A stretch of 64,000 nucleotides of DNA from Setophaga petechia (lineage: Eukaryota; Chordata; Aves; Passeriformes; Parulidae): NCBI GenBank assembly GCA_024362935.1, contig JANCRA010000001.1:58990930-59054929 (forward strand), in the 5' to 3' direction. Shown one piece after another: positions 62,501 through 64,000 of this stretch. The notes under the pieces are model-generated. The model was not told the origin of the DNA. It saw only the letters and a list, made by a program, of their open reading frames with translations, and made no database searches. How positions within the stretch are numbered: the stretch's first letter is position 1; the number at the start of each line of letters is the position of its first letter. Both the position numbers and the translations under genes were made by a program.

Positions 62501-64000
62501 ACCATACAGGTCCATTAACAGGTCCAAACTTTGCTGGCTCTGCCAAACATACAGTAAACAAAGACTTCCAATACCCAACATATGAAAAAGCTTAAGAAAT
62601 ACAAACCAAATTGAATTAAAAAACACTTAGGGCCCAATGTAATAATTCTGCAGCTCAGTGGCTGAACATGGTGGGCTTTTTCCTACTGGGTTATCTCTTC
62701 AGAGACTGTCCAGCTACACCAGCCAGGCAATCCTGCACAGGGCTCTTGAGCCAGTGCAGGTGTTTAACTACAGTCCTTCCTTTGCAAGGGCAATTAAAAA
62801 CCTGAGGACAGCATGACACACAAACATGTTTGTACACAGGATATCTGAAATGCATACACTGTTCAAATATTTGGCTAGTTCCATGACTTTTCTTCTCAAG
62901 TTCATGCATCTGGGTAAACACAAGCATTTCCCATGTCCACTGGTGTCCAAATTCCTCATCAGCAATCCCAACAATGTAAATTTGGAGTCGGAAGTGAAAT
63001 ATTTGTCATGTCTACTAACACACAACAGCAGAGTGTTTGTCTGGCAACACAGTCAAATAGTGGGCTCTGATGGCAGCACCCAGGCTGGGGGTCGTTTGTT
63101 TCAATAGTTGTAGGGGTTTTCCCCTCACATTCAGGGTAACACCAACTGGTCTTTAATCCCTGCACTCTGAAAGTCAAGTAAACCCAAACAAGGCAGCTCT
63201 GTGGAGTTTACATTTGGGGTCACAGATGGTGTAGCTGTGACTCCACACCACCACATTTCAGAGCTGGTTTGAGGCTGTTTTCTTTGGAACAGGAGCTCGA
63301 TGCCAGCTGAGCAGAGCACTTGTCAGGTAGAACAGGATTACTGGATGTTCCTTCCTCAAGAAGGCGAGACATGAGTGCTCATGGCAGGGAGTCATAACTG
63401 ATGACAACTCATCTCAAAAACCTGAGACAGGCTTAATTTTTTTTTATTATTATTTTAAACTGACATAGATGCTGATCTGCCCTTTAAAAGCTGACTTGCG
63501 TTGTATCCCCTGTGGGTGACACAGACAAATAAAAAGCTGCCTAAATCAAGACAAGTAACTTGACCTGCAGTTTCCACTTAGAGAACAGAGGATACCCATC
63601 TTGCCCAATACCTTGTTTCCAACTGTTGTAGCCACTGGAGTAAAATTTTGACGTGTTTTCCAGCTCCACAGCAGAAAACCTTCTCAGTCTAATGAGTAGT
63701 GTAATGTAACCAACACATCAAGATGCAACAGCGCTTCCACTATTGCCAGAATCCTTAACAGAGATATTTAGTTACAAGTAAGAGATACAATTACACTTGC
63801 ACAGGTTTTCCAACCACAGGAGGGATAGAAAACCAGCACAAAATGCCAAGAGCAAATCCTTGTCCACTGTGTTCACGTTAGAAGAGAAGGATTTCTCCAA
63901 CTGTGTACTGATTTCTATATGCATGTTTATGTTCACCTAAACTTGCTACTCATGGTGCATAAATGGTATAAAATATACATTAAATGGGCTCTGAGTGAAA
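59544..64000. other. Non-coding AT-rich stretch, no gene recognised
   Basis: No recognisable exon, RNA gene or interspersed repeat. The + strand frames at 60050-60301 and 62252-62518 and the - strand frames at 62691-63319 are short, overlap one another and lack domains. The TTTATTATTATT run near 63438-63454 is a simple low-complexity patch. Confidence 0.6.

Noticed and set aside
1..64000. Prokaryotic-type systems (operons, CRISPR, insertion sequences, phage) or endogenous viral genes
   Set aside because: There are no ribosome-binding-site/ORF arrays, no regularly spaced repeats, no transposase-like frames and no recognisable viral protein motifs. Sequence style and CR1/MIR content are those of an amniote, probably avian, genome.

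Overview
The window looks like a piece of a bird nuclear chromosome, almost all of it non-coding. The best evidence is two CR1-type LINE 3' ends. One is 5'-truncated to about 45 bp (4422-4464, + strand). The other is about 370 bp (55410-55780, - strand) and keeps the standard avian CR1 3' sequence. There is also an ancient MIR/CORE-SINE copy (51943-52113). The sequence is AT-rich and poor in repeats, and six-frame reading shows only short open frames. I recognise no known protein-coding exon, rRNA, intact tRNA, CRISPR array, IS element or operon, and no prokaryotic or phage-like system.

The clearest functional landmark is a dense CpG island at about 54690-55200, the only one of that size here. 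It has several GC boxes, a G-quadruplex-type tract on the - strand and a consensus splice donor (GTAAGT) on the - strand at 54756-54751. The simplest reading is a promoter and first exon of a gene transcribed leftward, with most of the window to its left being first intron. This is inference: no downstream exon can be named. A much smaller GC-rich patch with a second strong - strand donor (49164-49159) could be an alternative first exon.

Layout: 1-15600 is AT-rich non-coding DNA with one CR1 stub. 15600-16035 is a CpG-retaining block with a short basic open frame. 16-31 kb is mostly featureless. 31289-31699 has an unusual run of exon-like segments on the - strand, with two tiny introns, a stop and a poly(A) signal. 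37.4-41 kb has several CpG-retaining blocks that look like conserved regulatory DNA, plus a tRNA-like remnant. 49-52.4 kb has the GC patch, the MIR and an adjoining enhancer-like block. 54.7-55.8 kb is the CpG island and the larger CR1. 59.2 kb has a small open frame with a signal-peptide-like start behind a TATA-like box.

The unrecognised small open frames and candidate exons are given low confidence. In 64 kb of vertebrate DNA several such structures are expected by chance. They are listed because each has a specific feature that alignment or RNA data could settle.
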